Part shown: positions 48,417-56,959 of the stretch, in pieces
Layout of the letters: each line of letters begins with the position of its first letter
Position numbering within the stretch: the first letter of the stretch is position 1
Origin: an uncultured Actinobacillus sp.
GTDB lineage: Bacteria; Pseudomonadota; Gammaproteobacteria; Enterobacterales; Pasteurellaceae
Direction: 5' to 3'
Assembly: GCF_945915845.1 (NCBI RefSeq)
Contig: NZ_CAMEFX010000008.1
Coordinates: 1-64,000 of the forward strand
DNA: 64,000 nucleotides
Position numbers and translations under genes: made by a program
The notes under the pieces: generated by a model
The model's database searches: none
Told to the model about the DNA's origin: nothing
What the model saw: only the letters and a program-made list of their open reading frames with translations

Positions 48417-50471
48417 TTATTTCATTAATGGATACACCGTAGTATTAGGCTCTAAATACCCAGTTACTTTTACACCACTAGGTGTTTTTCCTTCCCACAT
48501 ATGCTTTCCATTTCTTGTGACAATAACTTTATTTTTATATGCTGCATCTACTTCAACTTTAATTCTACTAGCACTCCAAGTATCTGGGAACATTGTCGAA
48601 TTCTTAGTTAATATTTTCCCTGTTTGAGGATCTACAGCACTGATTTTTGCTTGGTAAACGCCTAAAGCATTTTGCTCTCCTTTAGATATCACGGTTACAT
48701 TACCATCTGCAATACTATGTCCACCAGTTAGTTGCCCTCTCTTATTAATTTCAACATTCAATATATGCCCATCAAAATCAATAGGAGCCGTTACACTAGA
48801 AACTCTTTTACTTGCCTGTTCATTAATATAATGCTCATTAGCCCTATTATTAATCGTTTCATTTAACGCTTTATCATATTTCGGGTTATTTACGCCTAAA
48901 TTACCCACATCATCTATTTTAGATGTAAAGGCTGCTCCCGATTGTTTCGCAAGTTTAATCACTTTTTGAGCCGTTTTGGCAATGGTACCGCCTAAAACAA
49001 GATCTGTACCGGGTATAGCTGTGGCAGAGCCTTTTATATACCCCAACATTTCGCCGGCGAGAGTTGGATCATTTTCCATCGCATAACTCAGCAAATTACC
49101 CCATTCTTCTGCTGAGAGCTTAATGTTTTCAATGGTTTCGTTTGGATGCGCTATAACATAACCAATGCTTTTTACCGTTTCATCAATATGAATGAGACTT
49201 TCAACTGAACCGATAACATTATCAATGACGCCCTCCCCTTCAGCTTTTCTAAATGCCATCAAGAATTTCGTCGCTTTTTCTTCATCGCCATCAAAATAGA
49301 TTTTGGCGATGTTCTCAACCATTTCGAAGTCAGTCATTGCGCCCATTGGAACATCATAAAAGTCATTATGTTCCACCGCCCGTTTCCCAATCTCGCCGCT
49401 CACTCCGGCCGCGTAACCGCTATCTGCGGTCATTCCGCCGGCGATAGCACTGCCAATTTGGCTTAATGTGAGAATATTTTGTTTTTCCTCCTGGGTTAGG
49501 TCGTCTATTGTCTTGGTTTTGCCGTCTACGCCGTAAAGCTGTTCCGCCAGGGTGTGGGCGATGATTTCGGCACCGGCTGCCGCAACCGCGCCACTTGCTC
49601 CATTCACACCGGCCGCTTTGGCTTCAATGGCACCGAGTACCGCGTGCGCTAAAATGTTGGTCACTTTGCTGTTGTCGTCTTTCGTGAGTGCATGAATTTG
49701 GTTGTTCAACGTTGGCGAAAGCGCGGCAACGGCAATTTGTTCAGCAGGCGAACCGGCAAGTACCGTGCTGACAACGGCGGTAACGGTATCAATATTTTGT
49801 TTATTTTTGCCACCAATTTCCCAGGCTTTGACAGCCGCTTCAGCGGTTTTGTACGTCTCGCTGTCTTTGTTATGTTGCTGTTTAACTTTGTCAAATTCTG
49901 CCTGCGCCTCTTGACGTTTGTTGTCAACGTAGGTTTTCGCCGCTTCTTGTAGGTTTGCCACCGCCGTTTGCACCGCGGTTTGCTCTTGTAAAGTGCGGTC
50001 AAGATTTAAGGTGTTTTCAACCTGTTCATTCGCGTTTTTAATTTCGGTATTAATCCCCAACGCTTTCGCCGTGGTTTGGGTCGGTTGGCTGTCTTTGTTT
50101 AAGGTGATTTTCCCTTCCGTGAGCGTGGCTTTAGTGAGGCTGCTGTCCGATTGGCTTTCATGCAGCGGAATGCCAATGCCGCCGGTTAGGCCGGTTTCGC
50201 CTTTTTCACGCTTAAGCGTTTTGTCCGCATATTGCGCACGGGTTGGATTGCTGATTACCTTACCGTTTTTGTCATAAAGCGTATCGCTACTACGGCTCAT
50301 TCCTACAGAGCCTGACAAGCTTGTCGCTTGGCTATGACTGTCGTTTTGAATATCTTCAAAAGTGAATGTGTTTGTGGCTAATTCGCTGTTTTGTGCATTG
50401 GTTGAAGCAATCACGCCGCCTTTTAAATGCACATTAAACAGCATATTTTGTGCAACACCTCCAACATTCAA
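48417..50471 (-). CDS. CdiA-type module 4: truncated scaffold with EndoU nuclease
   Basis: 684 residues. It opens in partial junction repeat E (MNVGGVAQNMLFNVHLKGG) and has scaffold type I to about 360; the usual VENN is VEHN (near 367). A helical entry domain follows, and residues 583-684 are a bacterial EndoU domain: GGHS (His585), FPDTW (628-632), GVKVTGY and the terminal TVYP. Known EndoU CdiA ends cleave tRNA. No signal sequence is present, so this is probably a silent cassette. Cognate immunity gene follows. Confidence 0.85.
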   Translation of the reverse strand: MNVGGVAQNMLFNVHLKGGVIASTNAQNSELATNTFTFEDIQNDSHSQATSLSGSVGMSRSSDTLYDKNGKVISNPTRAQYADKTLKREKGETGLTGGIGIPLHESQSDSSLTKATLTEGKITLNKDSQPTQTTAKALGINTEIKNANEQVENTLNLDRTLQEQTAVQTAVANLQEAAKTYVDNKRQEAQAEFDKVKQQHNKDSETYKTAEAAVKAWEIGGKNKQNIDTVTAVVSTVLAGSPAEQIAVAALSPTLNNQIHALTKDDNSKVTNILAHAVLGAIEAKAAGVNGASGAVAAAGAEIIAHTLAEQLYGVDGKTKTIDDLTQEEKQNILTLSQIGSAIAGGMTADSGYAAGVSGEIGKRAVEHNDFYDVPMGAMTDFEMVENIAKIYFDGDEEKATKFLMAFRKAEGEGVIDNVIGSVESLIHIDETVKSIGYVIAHPNETIENIKLSAEEWGNLLSYAMENDPTLAGEMLGYIKGSATAIPGTDLVLGGTIAKTAQKVIKLAKQSGAAFTSKIDDVGNLGVNNPKYDKALNETINNRANEHYINEQASKRVSSVTAPIDFDGHILNVEINKRGQLTGGHSIADGNVTVISKGEQNALGVYQAKISAVDPQTGKILTKNSTMFPDTWSASRIKVEVDAAYKNKVIVTRNGKHMWEGKTPSGVKVTGYLEPNTTVYPLMK
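49371..50430 (-). repeat. CdiA scaffold repeat type I, copy 3
   Basis: Nearly identical to the other copies up to about 50365; beyond that the 65 bases to the junction show scattered substitutions, so it is the most diverged end of the four. Confidence 0.92.
50433..50462 (-). repeat. Junction repeat, partial copy E
   Basis: Only the outer 30 bases (GGAGGTGTTGCACAAAATAT on the minus strand and ten more) remain. Here they are read as codons for GGVAQNMLF at the start of module 4. Confidence 0.75.
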
Positions 50472-50486
50472 TCTAGACTATATAAA

Positions 50487-50843
50487 TTAATTTAAGCCAC
50501 TGTCATTTACTATTTTCCTATTTTTACTATCGTAAGTAACGGAGCGAAAAAAACCTCTTATTAAAACAATGTACTCTTTATTTATTGAGGAATAAAAACA
50601 ATATCCATATCCTTTTATTTTAGAGTCAAAAAATTCACAGTATGACTCAGGATTATTTGGCGTGGAACTCTTGAAAATATCACTAACCTCATCTAATCTT
50701 TTTGGGATGAAATTATTTTTAATAACAAATAGATCAATATTATTATGAATGTCATTAACTCTATTTTTTATACACACTCCATCTAATAAATAAAAAAAAC
50801 AACTTAGTAAAACAAGCAAGGTAATAAAAATAAGTTTTTTCAT
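50487..50843 (-). CDS. Putative membrane-anchored immunity protein of module 3
   Basis: 118 residues with an N-terminal hydrophobic segment (LIFITLLVLLSCFFYLLDG) and a periplasmic domain with three Cys in the mature part (VCIKN, SYCEF, YGYCFY). It starts two bases after the module 3 toxin stop. Either a membrane-anchored immunity protein (suggesting a toxin acting at the inner membrane or periplasm) or an exported accessory. LLSC also allows a lipoprotein reading. Confidence 0.65.
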   Translation of the reverse strand: MKKLIFITLLVLLSCFFYLLDGVCIKNRVNDIHNNIDLFVIKNNFIPKRLDEVSDIFKSSTPNNPESYCEFFDSKIKGYGYCFYSSINKEYIVLIRGFFRSVTYDSKNRKIVNDSGLN

Positions 50844-50845
50844 AA

Positions 50846-53800
50846 TTATTTACCTTTATTAATAAATATTGGTTGTGTTGTTTTATTATAGATACCTGAA
50901 TGAGTACCATCATCATTTTTGGGTAATTGTGAATAATTAGGTGCAATCTGTGGATTTGTGGCTTTTAGTTCATTTACAAAATAGCCTTTTAACTGCTCCC
51001 CAAATGTTTTCATTGAACTAGGATTGAAATATCTAACACCAAACTCAGCTCCAAATCGATCAGATGGTAAATCTTCATATGAGTATGCAGAGTGTTTAGC
51101 AATTAAGCTATCAAATCTCTCTTGAATATACCCTTTTTGAATCGCATTATTAATTGCATATATATTTATTTCATTTTCATCAGCATTTAAGTAATTTAAT
51201 ATGGGGTTATATCCATAAATTGGGCTAGTTAAAGCAGGGTTAGATTTATAATATTCAATCTTATTTTTCAACTGTACTTTTTGTGAATATGCTTCCCCAG
51301 CATAAAACAAGAAATGCACCATATCAATCCACCCACCATTTTCAGTATAAATATATCTATCTTTTAAATGATTTAAAGGTCCTGTTGTTGCTGGCATTAA
51401 ATCTAAATCAAGATCATTTAGTCTAAATAATGCATTTTCAGCATCTTTACCTGTGAGCAACCCCATTCGTGTACGGGTCATATTAAAAGAATTAACAAAG
51501 CCCTCTATTGTACCAGCTTGAGTTTGACTGACTTTATTATTCTCCACCGCCCGTTTCCCAATCTCACCACTCACTCCAGCCGCGTAACCGCTATCTGCGG
51601 TCATTCCTCCAGCAATAGCACTGCCGAGTTGGCTTAATGTGAGGATATTTTGTTTTTCCTCCTGGGTTAGGCCGTCTATTGTCTTGGTTTTGCCATCTAC
51701 GCCGTAAAGCTGTTCCGCCAGGGTGTGGGCGATGATTTCGGCACCGGCTGCCGCAACCGCGCCACTTGCTCCATTCACACCGGCCGCTTTGGCTTCAATG
51801 GCACCGAGTACCGCGTGCGCTAAAATGTTGGTCACTTTGCTGTTGTCGTCTTTCGTGAGTGCATGAATTTGGTTGTTCAACGTTGGCGAAAGCGCGGCAA
51901 CGGCAATTTGTTCAGCAGGCGAACCGGCAAGTACCGTGCTGACAACGGCGGTAACGGTATCAATATTTTGTTTATTTTTGCCACCAATTTCCCAGGCTTT
52001 GACAGCCGCTTCAGCGGTTTTGTACGTCTCGCTGTCTTTGTTATGTTGCTGTTTAACTTTGTCAAATTCTGCCTGCGCCTCTTGACGTTTGTTGTCAACG
52101 TAGGTTTTCGCCGCTTCTTGTAGGTTTGCCACCGCCGTTTGCACCGCGGTTTGCTCTTGTAAAGTGCGGTCAAGATTTAAGGTGTTTTCAACCTGTTCAT
52201 TCGCGTTTTTAATTTCGGTATTAATCCCCAACGCTTTCGCCGTGGTTTGGGTCGGTTGGCTGTCTTTGTTTAAGGTGATTTTCCCTTCCGTGAGCGTGGC
52301 TTTAGTGAGGCTGCTGTCCGATTGGCTTTCATGCAGCGGAATGCCAATGCCGCCGGTTAGGCCGGTTTCGCCTTTTTCACGCTTAAGCGTTTTGTCCGCA
52401 TATTGCGCACGGGTTGGATTGCTGATTACCTTACCGTTTTTGTCATAAAGCGTATCGCTACTACGGCTCATTCCTACAGAGCCTGACAAGCTTGTCGCTT
52501 GGCTATGACTGTCGTTTTGAATATCTTCAAAAGTGAAGCGATTTGTGCTTAATTCGCTGTTTTCTGCGCTAGTTGAAGCAATCACACCGCCTTTTAAATG
52601 TATATTGTCGGCGTTAATATGATAACCGCCGTCTTCGGCGTAAAGCCCAGACTGTTCATTCACTTGGTTTCTGCGTGCAGTACCTTTGGCACTTGAGCCA
52701 CTCAGACTAAAGCTCCACGCGCTGCCTAAACCCAACTCAAGCTGTAAGCCGGCGCTTTGACTACTTTGTTTTTGGTATTCGCGGTCTTGTAGGCTTTCAA
52801 TATAAAGATTACCGCCACTATGGAGGTTAATGGTCTTCGCTGTTACACCGGCACCTATTAGGTTCGTCTCTTTACCGCTTTGGAGATTAACGGTTTCGCT
52901 GTCGATGTAGGTATTATTGTGTGTGAGGTTATCGACCTTTTGCTTGCTGTTGCCATAGCCTACATTCGCATAAATTGACCAACCGGTTTTGGCACCGATA
53001 CTAAATGCTGTGCCAACTTCCACGCCGGCATTAGTTTGTTTGCCTTGTTGGTACTGTGTGCTTTCACCTGCAAGCAAGTTGAGGTTATTTTTTGCTTGTA
53101 GATTGATTTTGCTGCCTGCAAGTCGTTCAGCATTTTTATCGTTACCGGTGATGCTTGTATTGATTGCCGTAAGATTACCGGCGGTCGCTTCAATGGTTAC
53201 GTTTTTGCCATTAATCGTATTGCCTTGGCTTTGGGCTTCTTTGATAAGGTTGTTGCTACGGCTGTGTGCCACACCAAAACCGGCTTCCGCACGAAGCAAG
53301 GTGCCGTCAATATGGCCTTTTGTGGCATTGTAAATCGTGCTTCCCACCGTATAGCCTTTCGCTGCCAGCCCTAGCATATTGGCTGCCTTCGTACGGTCAC
53401 TGGCGTTATCGGCTGTATTGACAGCGGTGTCCACCAAGTTCAACAAATCCAACAATGGCGATTTCACTCGGGCAAAGGTTCCCACTTTTAAATCGCTATT
53501 ATGTTCACGGCTAGACATCGTGTCTTGCGCCGCATCAATCAGCACCTCTTGTGCTTGAATCGAGGTGTTCTGGGTGGATAAAATCTCGCTGCTGGTCTGA
53601 TGAAAATCTTTACCGGCGGTCAGCGTTACATTACCCTCAAGGCTCGTTACTTGGCTGCCTTGGTGGGTTTTCTGATTGCCGTAAAAATCACGTAACTCAC
53701 GATGATAACCGTAAAACTTCTCCGTTGGCGAAATATCAATCCCACCAACAGATTGCAGTTTGCTGTTTTCCGATTGACTCATTAATGTATTCGCAGTCGA

Positions 53801-56209
53801 AATCGTAAGGTTTCTGGCGGCGTTAATTTGCACATCCCCTTGACCGGCTAAAGTCGTGCCTTTTAACGCAATATCGCCGGATTGGGTCGCAAGCTGTGTT
53901 GAACCGCCTATCGATAACGTCGTGCCTTGGTCTTGAATCAGGCTGTTTTGGCCGTTTTCGCGGTTGTGGTGAACGCCGACTTTATTATCAATTGTCTGCG
54001 TACCATCCCATTGCAAACCTTGAGTTTTTTTCGCCGCACTTTGTGCTTGGGTGTGTATGGCAACGCCAAGGCGAATATTTTCTTTCGCGAGCAGCGTAGC
54101 GTTTCCTTCTGCCGTCAGTAATGCGCCTTGTGTGGTAATATCGTTATCTGTGGCAAGGAGGGTTAAATTACCACCGGCACGCAGTTCGCTGCTAACCGCT
54201 GTTTCCGTATGCGAGTGAGATTTCGCCTGGGTTTTGGTCGAGTGCGCATAGGTAGCGATACCTTGTGTAAAACGAATAATCGCATTACTTGATGCTTGCC
54301 CGGATTGCCCACTATTATTGACCCAAGATTTGAAGCTAATCTCTTTTTGTGCATTGGCTTTGTAATTATTTTTCGCCTCTTTAAATGGGTTATACAAGGT
54401 TTTCATCCCCAACCCGGACGATTTGGCATAACTTTCTTGATGAATATCTGCACTTTCTGTTGCCGCTAAAATATCTACCGATTTACCCTGTAAGCTCATA
54501 TCTTGCCCCGAAGAAAGTTGAGCGGCTTCAAGGTGAAGACGGTCTTGCGCAATCAGTGAAACATTGCCATTTAAAGCTATCAACGCACTGCTCAATACTT
54601 GGGTGTTTGTCGTCTCTGTTGTATTTTTTATCTTGCTCTTTTCATAACCCACACTGGCTGTTGTGTCTGTCAGTGATGCTGTAAAACCAGATTTTTGGGT
54701 CTCCTCAAAATCACTGCGATGATAAGTATTTTGCGCCGTTGTTATCGATACATTTTCACCTGATACCTGAATATTTTTCTCCGCTAATAGCTGGCTGCCT
54801 TCCAGAGTCACATTACCTTGCGAGGATTGAACAAGAATATTTTCAGCCGCTAATGCCGAGCCTTGTTGTATATTTTCAGAGGCATGTGTGTAAGAAATTT
54901 TGGTTTTCTTACCTGTGACTTTATGACCGCTTTTCGTCTTATGATATTCTTCAAAATCTCTCAACGTACTCGCCGTCCCCAATACCACATCATTTTCCGC
55001 TAACAAAGCTAAACGTTGCTTCGCTTCCAACTGCGCCGCTTCGCTGTAAATGTTTTGACCACTTAGCACCACATCGCCTTTGCCTTGTACGCGGCTGATT
55101 TCGATGCCTTGTTGGCTTTCGTGGCGATAATGGTCGCCACTGCCTAGGTTTTCACTGTGTGCCGTAGAAAGTGCGGTTAAATTTAAAGCATTTTGGGCAT
55201 TCAAGTAAGTGACGCCTGAGCCATCATTGATGATGTCTGCACCGGCAATGGTGAGATTCCCGGCGGCAATTTGTAACGTGCCATTTTCACCTTTGACATG
55301 TAGCAAGCCTTTGCGGTCAAGATGGGTGTCTTTGTAAGCATACCCATTAAGATTGACGTCATCGGTGCGTAAGGTGCTTTGGTGGGTCAAATTGCCTGTG
55401 ACATTGAGCAATAGGGCATTTTCGGCGGTAATGTTGCCGGTGTTGTTCATATCGCCGTTGATGTTGGCGCTGAATATTTTGGCGGAAAGATTGCCACTGT
55501 TGGAAAGACGGTTGGCATTAAACAACGCCACATCACGTCCGGCAATCGTGCCTTGGTTGATGAGTTCTTGGGTTTTTAAGTCAAGGTTTTGAGCCGAAAT
55601 CAACGCACCGTTAGCCTGTAAATCCCCCTCTTTGATGACTGCATACACTTTGGGCACCAGCACCTTTTGTTGGCTACCATCTTCTAGGGTCACGGTTTCT
55701 TCTTCCAGCCAAACAATATCAGAAGTTAGGCTTGCCACTTGACTTGGTGACAGAGAAACGCCGGGGCGTAAATTAAATTTTTGTGCAAAGGTGATACCGG
55801 CATCCATCAAGCCACGATATTGGCTGTCAAAATCCGTGTAGTCGCCCACAAAGTTTCTGCCCGTTAAGCGGTTGATTTGCTCTCGCACCAAACGCTGTTC
55901 ATAATAGCCATCACCTAAACGTTTATGCACGTTTTCGTGGTCATGGCGTAGGGCGTTGTACATATAATCGGAGCTGAGCCAACGTTTTTGGTTGGTAAAA
56001 GCAGGGTCGGTTTCAACAAGTACACGGTTGGTTGGATTTGCATTGACCCGATACCACACATTCTGCAGAATCGCTAAATTCGGCTGAATACTGCGCACTT
56101 CTTGTTGTTCGTTCAGCGCAATGCGTATCAGTGGGCGAGCAAGCGAAACGCCGCTTGTATCGAATACAAGCGGTAAATTTACCGTTAGAATTTGCAAAAT
56201 TTTAATCAT
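50846..56209 (-). CDS. CdiA-type module 3: long scaffold lacking TPS domain, unassigned toxin
   Basis: 1787 residues. Leader from junction repeat C (MIKILQILTVNLPLVFDTSG...) fused at RPLIRIALNEQQEV to a long CdiA C-terminal half: the YNALRHDHENVHKRLGDGYYEQ region, LTSDIVWLEEETVTLEDG, filamentous-haemagglutinin-like repeats, scaffold repeat I and KRAVENN near 1557. The last 230 residues are unique, with GGWIDMVHFLFYAGEAY and SAYSYEDLPSDRFGAEFG; no nuclease motif is evident. The TPS domain and ESPR of a full CdiA are absent. A membrane-type immunity gene follows. Confidence 0.85.
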   Translation of the reverse strand: MIKILQILTVNLPLVFDTSGVSLARPLIRIALNEQQEVRSIQPNLAILQNVWYRVNANPTNRVLVETDPAFTNQKRWLSSDYMYNALRHDHENVHKRLGDGYYEQRLVREQINRLTGRNFVGDYTDFDSQYRGLMDAGITFAQKFNLRPGVSLSPSQVASLTSDIVWLEEETVTLEDGSQQKVLVPKVYAVIKEGDLQANGALISAQNLDLKTQELINQGTIAGRDVALFNANRLSNSGNLSAKIFSANINGDMNNTGNITAENALLLNVTGNLTHQSTLRTDDVNLNGYAYKDTHLDRKGLLHVKGENGTLQIAAGNLTIAGADIINDGSGVTYLNAQNALNLTALSTAHSENLGSGDHYRHESQQGIEISRVQGKGDVVLSGQNIYSEAAQLEAKQRLALLAENDVVLGTASTLRDFEEYHKTKSGHKVTGKKTKISYTHASENIQQGSALAAENILVQSSQGNVTLEGSQLLAEKNIQVSGENVSITTAQNTYHRSDFEETQKSGFTASLTDTTASVGYEKSKIKNTTETTNTQVLSSALIALNGNVSLIAQDRLHLEAAQLSSGQDMSLQGKSVDILAATESADIHQESYAKSSGLGMKTLYNPFKEAKNNYKANAQKEISFKSWVNNSGQSGQASSNAIIRFTQGIATYAHSTKTQAKSHSHTETAVSSELRAGGNLTLLATDNDITTQGALLTAEGNATLLAKENIRLGVAIHTQAQSAAKKTQGLQWDGTQTIDNKVGVHHNRENGQNSLIQDQGTTLSIGGSTQLATQSGDIALKGTTLAGQGDVQINAARNLTISTANTLMSQSENSKLQSVGGIDISPTEKFYGYHRELRDFYGNQKTHQGSQVTSLEGNVTLTAGKDFHQTSSEILSTQNTSIQAQEVLIDAAQDTMSSREHNSDLKVGTFARVKSPLLDLLNLVDTAVNTADNASDRTKAANMLGLAAKGYTVGSTIYNATKGHIDGTLLRAEAGFGVAHSRSNNLIKEAQSQGNTINGKNVTIEATAGNLTAINTSITGNDKNAERLAGSKINLQAKNNLNLLAGESTQYQQGKQTNAGVEVGTAFSIGAKTGWSIYANVGYGNSKQKVDNLTHNNTYIDSETVNLQSGKETNLIGAGVTAKTINLHSGGNLYIESLQDREYQKQSSQSAGLQLELGLGSAWSFSLSGSSAKGTARRNQVNEQSGLYAEDGGYHINADNIHLKGGVIASTSAENSELSTNRFTFEDIQNDSHSQATSLSGSVGMSRSSDTLYDKNGKVISNPTRAQYADKTLKREKGETGLTGGIGIPLHESQSDSSLTKATLTEGKITLNKDSQPTQTTAKALGINTEIKNANEQVENTLNLDRTLQEQTAVQTAVANLQEAAKTYVDNKRQEAQAEFDKVKQQHNKDSETYKTAEAAVKAWEIGGKNKQNIDTVTAVVSTVLAGSPAEQIAVAALSPTLNNQIHALTKDDNSKVTNILAHAVLGAIEAKAAGVNGASGAVAAAGAEIIAHTLAEQLYGVDGKTKTIDGLTQEEKQNILTLSQLGSAIAGGMTADSGYAAGVSGEIGKRAVENNKVSQTQAGTIEGFVNSFNMTRTRMGLLTGKDAENALFRLNDLDLDLMPATTGPLNHLKDRYIYTENGGWIDMVHFLFYAGEAYSQKVQLKNKIEYYKSNPALTSPIYGYNPILNYLNADENEINIYAINNAIQKGYIQERFDSLIAKHSAYSYEDLPSDRFGAEFGVRYFNPSSMKTFGEQLKGYFVNELKATNPQIAPNYSQLPKNDDGTHSGIYNKTTQPIFINKGK
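51541..52859 (-). repeat. CdiA scaffold repeat type I, copy 4
   Basis: The longest copy, 1.3 kb, spanning from the VENN codons into the haemagglutinin repeats; its outer part (to 52859) is shared with copy 1 only. Confidence 0.93.
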
Positions 56210-56349
56210 AAATAACCGCTTGTATTACACCTGTGTTCTACATTGTATGCTGTGAACAATTGTTATGATGAAAAGGCCTGTATTAGCTTGTATTTTCAAG
56301 GCTTCTAACAAGGTAAAATTATAAGCAGCATACATTATGGAACACTTCC
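56141..56349 (-). repeat. Junction repeat, copy C
   Basis: Carries two perfect Apl-type uptake sequences (ACAAGCGGT at 56166-56174, ACCGCTTGT at 56215-56223), TATAAT, the leader codons, and the palindrome CGGTAAATTTACCG in related form. Its outer end touches the stop of the DUF6572-type gene. Confidence 0.85.
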
Positions 56350-56663
56350 TACTTAATCGCTATCTCATATATAAAATCCACATTTTGGTTTTTTAGAGCA
56401 TCTTTAATATTATTCAAGATAATCATATCATACTTTCTTGGTTTGAATTTACATATTAGTTTTATTACCATCTCTTTCTCTTTTGCTTCTGAAGTATTTA
56501 AATACACTTCTCCACTTTCCAAATAATAAAGATATAGATTTAGTTTATCTTTGAGAAAATAGAGATGTTCATCATTCCATTCTAAATGGTCAGTAATAAT
56601 TAAAAAACACTGGTTACCCTCGATGTTTATAATGTCAATGCTGTTTTTATCTAAAATACTCAT
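56349..56663 (-). CDS. DUF6572-type small protein, solitary cassette
   Basis: 104 residues: MSILDKNSIDIINIEGNQC, then DHLEWNDEHLYFLKDKLNLYLYYLESGEVY, which I recognise as the DUF6572 pattern found in many polymorphic-toxin loci. Function unknown, probably immunity. Unlike the others it has no toxin before it: partial junction repeat D lies upstream and copy C downstream, so it is bracketed by repeats. Confidence 0.75.
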   Translation of the reverse strand: MSILDKNSIDIINIEGNQCFLIITDHLEWNDEHLYFLKDKLNLYLYYLESGEVYLNTSEAKEKEMVIKLICKFKPRKYDMIILNNIKDALKNQNVDFIYEIAIK

Positions 56664-56678
56664 TTTATTTTCTCTCTA

Positions 56679-56727
56679 GTTTCTAACAAGATCAAATTAT
56701 AAACAGTATACTTTGTGGAACACCTCC
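56679..56727 (-). repeat. Junction repeat, partial copy D
   Basis: About 49 bases from GGAGGTGTTCC through TATAAT to TTAGAAAC (minus strand) match the outer quarter of copies A-C. The uptake sequences and leader codons are missing. Confidence 0.83.
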
Positions 56728-56730
56728 AAA

Positions 56731-56953
56731 TTATTTATATTTTGAAATAAACCAAAAATAATAAATCGATATTATCAATGAGGCAACGGCAGATCTAAGA
56801 TAAAGATCAGCCCCTGGGTATTTATTCCATTGGTAAGTTGCCAAAATAGTAAAAAAACAAATTCAAGCTAACTATAAACATAGTAAATACAATGCTTAAA
56901 CAAAGAAAAAATAATAAAAAAACAAAAATAAAAACATATAATTTATTTTTCAT
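56731..56953 (-). pseudogene. Frameshifted small membrane protein after immunity 2
   Basis: ATG 56953 opens MKNKLYVFIFVFLLFFLCL... and runs 43 codons to a stop. Skipping one base at a T7 run (about 56838-56844) continues the protein as ILATYQWNKYPGADLYLRSA and a second membrane helix SLIISIYYFWFISKYK, ending at 56731. The joined product is about 73 residues with two membrane helices. It is either a broken gene or switched by slippage at T7. It follows immunity gene 2 by six bases. Confidence 0.6.
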
Positions 56954-56959
56954 TTCGGG

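Noticed and set aside
56731..56953. Ribosomal frameshifting as a programmed signal
   Set aside because: No slippery heptamer plus pseudoknot was evident; a simple T7 indel explains the break.
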